A program made the position numbers and the translations under genes. 7,690 nucleotides of DNA. Source: an uncultured Anaerolineales bacterium (GTDB taxonomy: Bacteria; Chloroflexota; Anaerolineae; Anaerolineales; UBA11657). Shown here piece by piece: positions 6,053 through 7,690 of the stretch. Each line of letters begins with the position of its first letter. Position 1 is the stretch's first letter. The notes beneath the pieces were generated by a model. That model was not told the DNA's origin. It did no database searches and saw nothing but the letters and a program-made list of their open reading frames with translations. The stretch is taken from positions 1 to 7,690 of the forward strand of contig CAJWIA010000061.1 in the NCBI GenBank assembly GCA_913040765.1. The letters run 5' to 3'.

Positions 6053-7531
6053 GTGAGACAGATGCAAACTTCAAGTCATGGTAATGGTGAAAGATGGATC
6101 ACTATTAGACTATTCATAATCGTCTATTTCATATCTCTTCTCTTTATGGATTCTACGTCACATGGTGTATTTACAGCAACAAATCGGTTTCAGTATTTGG
6201 CTTATGCTTTGGTTGATCATCAGACCATTGATATCACTGCTGTGGAGGAAGTTCATGGTGAAACTGTTGAGTCTTATGAAATCCAAGGAAGACGCGTTCA
6301 AATTATCAACCCTGGTGTAGGTATACTAGCGTCTCCGATATATGCTATATCGTCATTGCTAAATATAGAAGAACGCATTGGATTGCAATCAGGTGATGAT
6401 GCGGTTATTCTGTATCAGGGACTTGTATTTGCGATGGCCATTAACGCCATGATGGCTGCGATTTTTGTTACATCATTATGGATGATATTAAGGTGGTTGG
6501 GATTAACAAAACGGCTTTCGATGGCTCTTACAATTGGTATAGGATGGGGGAGTATGGCAGCTTACTATTTCACTGCTGGCACAAATGTACAGACTTCTGT
6601 AGAGACATCTTTATGTACTCTTGCTTGGTTATTTGTCATTGGTCTAGATCGTGGCAGAAAATTGCCATCACCAGCATTTTGGGCGGGCTTTTTTCTAGGA
6701 ATAGCCATATTAGTTAATGTGCCTGCGGTTATAACCACATTTGGCAGTTTGTTATATATCTTCTATAGGCATCGTACGAAAACATTGAGTTTTTTATGTG
6801 GGCTTTTGCCAGGTGTCGGTGTTTTACTAATCTATCAGTGGATTGCTTTGGGAAATCCATTTATGGATATCCCGTTCTCTTATTTTCAATCTAAGGGTAT
6901 GTATGGTAATCCTGATAATATAAGTTTCCTACAAGTTGCTACAGAGTTTTTGTTAGGTTGGCACCAGGGAATGCTTTGGTACTTTCCATTATCTATTTGT
7001 TTGTTGTTCACAATCCGTGGTGTTTATGCTAGAAATGGATTGGTTGTGATTAGTTGGACACTTATTGTTTTGCACTGGATGTTTGCAACATGGTACACAC
7101 ATTTGTGGATACAAACAGAGGAGATGTTGTCATTTTACCCGTGGTATTCAACCCCAGGTCCTGGTGGACCGAGATATCTAATTCCAGCTGTCCCATTTGT
7201 AGCTATTCTTATATCTCAGCTTGATTTTAGATCACTATATTTGAAGACCATGATTACTTGGCTAGGATTTATTGGGATTTGCTTGAATATACCGGTGCTT
7301 ATGTATCCAGCTGGTGGACCTGTATTTCGAAGCTTCTTACTAATGTTGAAGTATGGCATTCATATTCCTATAGTTCGAGTATTTTATGGTTTTTTATATG
7401 GTGATATTCCTGTTGGTGGTATGGAGATTACTAATGTAATAACTTGGTTGATTGTACTATTAGGGTCAGTTTATTGGGTATGGGGCAATACTAAGCTAAG
7501 GGATTGGTTGTTTTACAATCAAAATAGTTGA
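6053..7531 (+). CDS. Polytopic membrane protein, GT39/GT-C-type glycosyltransferase-like
   Basis: This is a 492-residue protein with about 11-13 predicted membrane helices, including around residues 16-33, 120-147, 183-198, 208-238, 245-264, 303-321, 328-348, 370-388, 397-417 and 461-477. The loop after helix 1 (MDSTSHGVFTATNRFQYLAYALVDHQTIDI, 32-61, then INPGVGILASPIYAI, 85-99) follows the pattern of uncharacterised GT-C proteins. In those a YS-K-GPG-S-LALP-type segment follows a short hydrophilic stretch. Asp33 is the only acidic residue right after helix 1 and is the candidate catalytic base. GPRYLIPAVPFVAIL (372-386) is a conserved late block of this group. The protein shares no evident similarity with the GT-C protein at 967-2628, so it is a separate family. 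The likely role is sugar transfer from a lipid-phosphate donor on the outer membrane face; the substrate is unknown. The next gene begins 8 bases downstream, so they are probably co-transcribed. Confidence 0.78.
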   Translation: MRQMQTSSHGNGERWITIRLFIIVYFISLLFMDSTSHGVFTATNRFQYLAYALVDHQTIDITAVEEVHGETVESYEIQGRRVQIINPGVGILASPIYAISSLLNIEERIGLQSGDDAVILYQGLVFAMAINAMMAAIFVTSLWMILRWLGLTKRLSMALTIGIGWGSMAAYYFTAGTNVQTSVETSLCTLAWLFVIGLDRGRKLPSPAFWAGFFLGIAILVNVPAVITTFGSLLYIFYRHRTKTLSFLCGLLPGVGVLLIYQWIALGNPFMDIPFSYFQSKGMYGNPDNISFLQVATEFLLGWHQGMLWYFPLSICLLFTIRGVYARNGLVVISWTLIVLHWMFATWYTHLWIQTEEMLSFYPWYSTPGPGGPRYLIPAVPFVAILISQLDFRSLYLKTMITWLGFIGICLNIPVLMYPAGGPVFRSFLLMLKYGIHIPIVRVFYGFLYGDIPVGGMEITNVITWLIVLLGSVYWVWGNTKLRDWLFYNQNS

Positions 7532-7539
7532 ACAATTCT

Positions 7540-7690
7540 ATGAATCGCAGCATTATTTTTATGATGGACTATAGGGGAGATCAATTACAAATTGGTGGTA
7601 CCTCTAACTACTTGAAGCTTTTGGCTCCTAGGGTTCGGGATTGTGGATTTGAGGTACGTGTTGCTATACCATATTCTAAACGCACTGAAG
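7540..7690 (+). CDS. Probable GT4-type glycosyltransferase, N-terminal fragment (3' end outside window)
   Basis: An ATG at 7540 opens a frame that stays open to the right edge, about 50 residues: MNRSIIFMMDYRGDQ, then IGGTSNYLKLLAPRVRDCG, then FEVRVAIPYSKRTE. It shows a short hydrophobic first strand, a GG-x-x-x-Y/L-x-x-L-A helix start and a G-(H/F)-E-V-x-V second strand. This is the usual N-terminal layout of GT-B fold family 4 glycosyltransferases, which are cytoplasmic and use nucleotide-sugar donors. No clear Shine-Dalgarno is present; the 8-base gap after the previous stop suggests coupled translation. The C-terminal donor-binding domain is outside the window, so the assignment rests on the pattern of the first 50 residues only. 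Confidence 0.68.
   Translation, partial: MNRSIIFMMDYRGDQLQIGGTSNYLKLLAPRVRDCGFEVRVAIPYSKRTE

Noticed and set aside
6478..6717. 79-residue + strand frame inside the second GT-C gene
   Set aside because: It is an out-of-frame shadow; the long frame here has the membrane-helix pattern and family motifs.

Overview
This window is a run of seven genes, all on the + strand, from an AT-rich bacterial genome. By eye G+C is in the high thirties, and most third positions are A or T. The gene content is that of a cell-surface polysaccharide or glycolipid assembly locus: a carbamoyltransferase, two unrelated polytopic GT-C-type membrane proteins, a small membrane protein, a two-domain SAM methyltransferase, a membrane-anchored sulfatase/phosphotransferase-fold enzyme, and the start of a probable GT4 glycosyltransferase. 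Starts are a mix of ATG and GTG. Purine-rich Shine-Dalgarno sites precede the genes that follow a gap, so this is an ordinary bacterium. The closest family resemblances I can recall are to environmental, often Chloroflexota-type, bacteria, but the taxon cannot be fixed from this sequence alone.

Layout. (1) Positions 1-970 hold the C-terminal part of a NodU/CmcH-type carbamoyltransferase, cut by the left edge. Its stop overlaps the start of a GT-C-like membrane protein (967-2628) in an ATGA junction. (2) A 96-base gap (2629-2724) contains a striking 57-base near-perfect palindrome with 19-base perfect arms. It has the form of a bidirectional intrinsic terminator or attenuator. (3) A tightly overlapping trio follows: a small AYLDPGSGS-motif membrane protein (2725-2979), a methyltransferase (2972-4372) and a sulfatase-like membrane enzyme (4369-5907). 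(4) A 145-base gap (5908-6052) may hold a promoter and ends in a strong AGGAGG. (5) A second GT-C-like membrane protein (6053-7531) is followed after 8 bases by a glycosyltransferase that runs off the right edge (7540 onward).

Likely joint role (inference): the GT-C proteins would transfer sugars from lipid-linked donors on the outer face of the membrane. The carbamoyltransferase and the methyltransferase would decorate the glycan or its precursor in the cytoplasm. The alkaline-phosphatase-superfamily enzyme would add or remove a phospho- or sulfo-substituent outside the cell. The DPGSGS protein/methyltransferase/sulfatase trio is the part that looks like a discrete, poorly characterised module. 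The methyltransferase has an N-terminal half with a kinase-like D-x4-N...D pattern, which is the most interesting single protein observation here.
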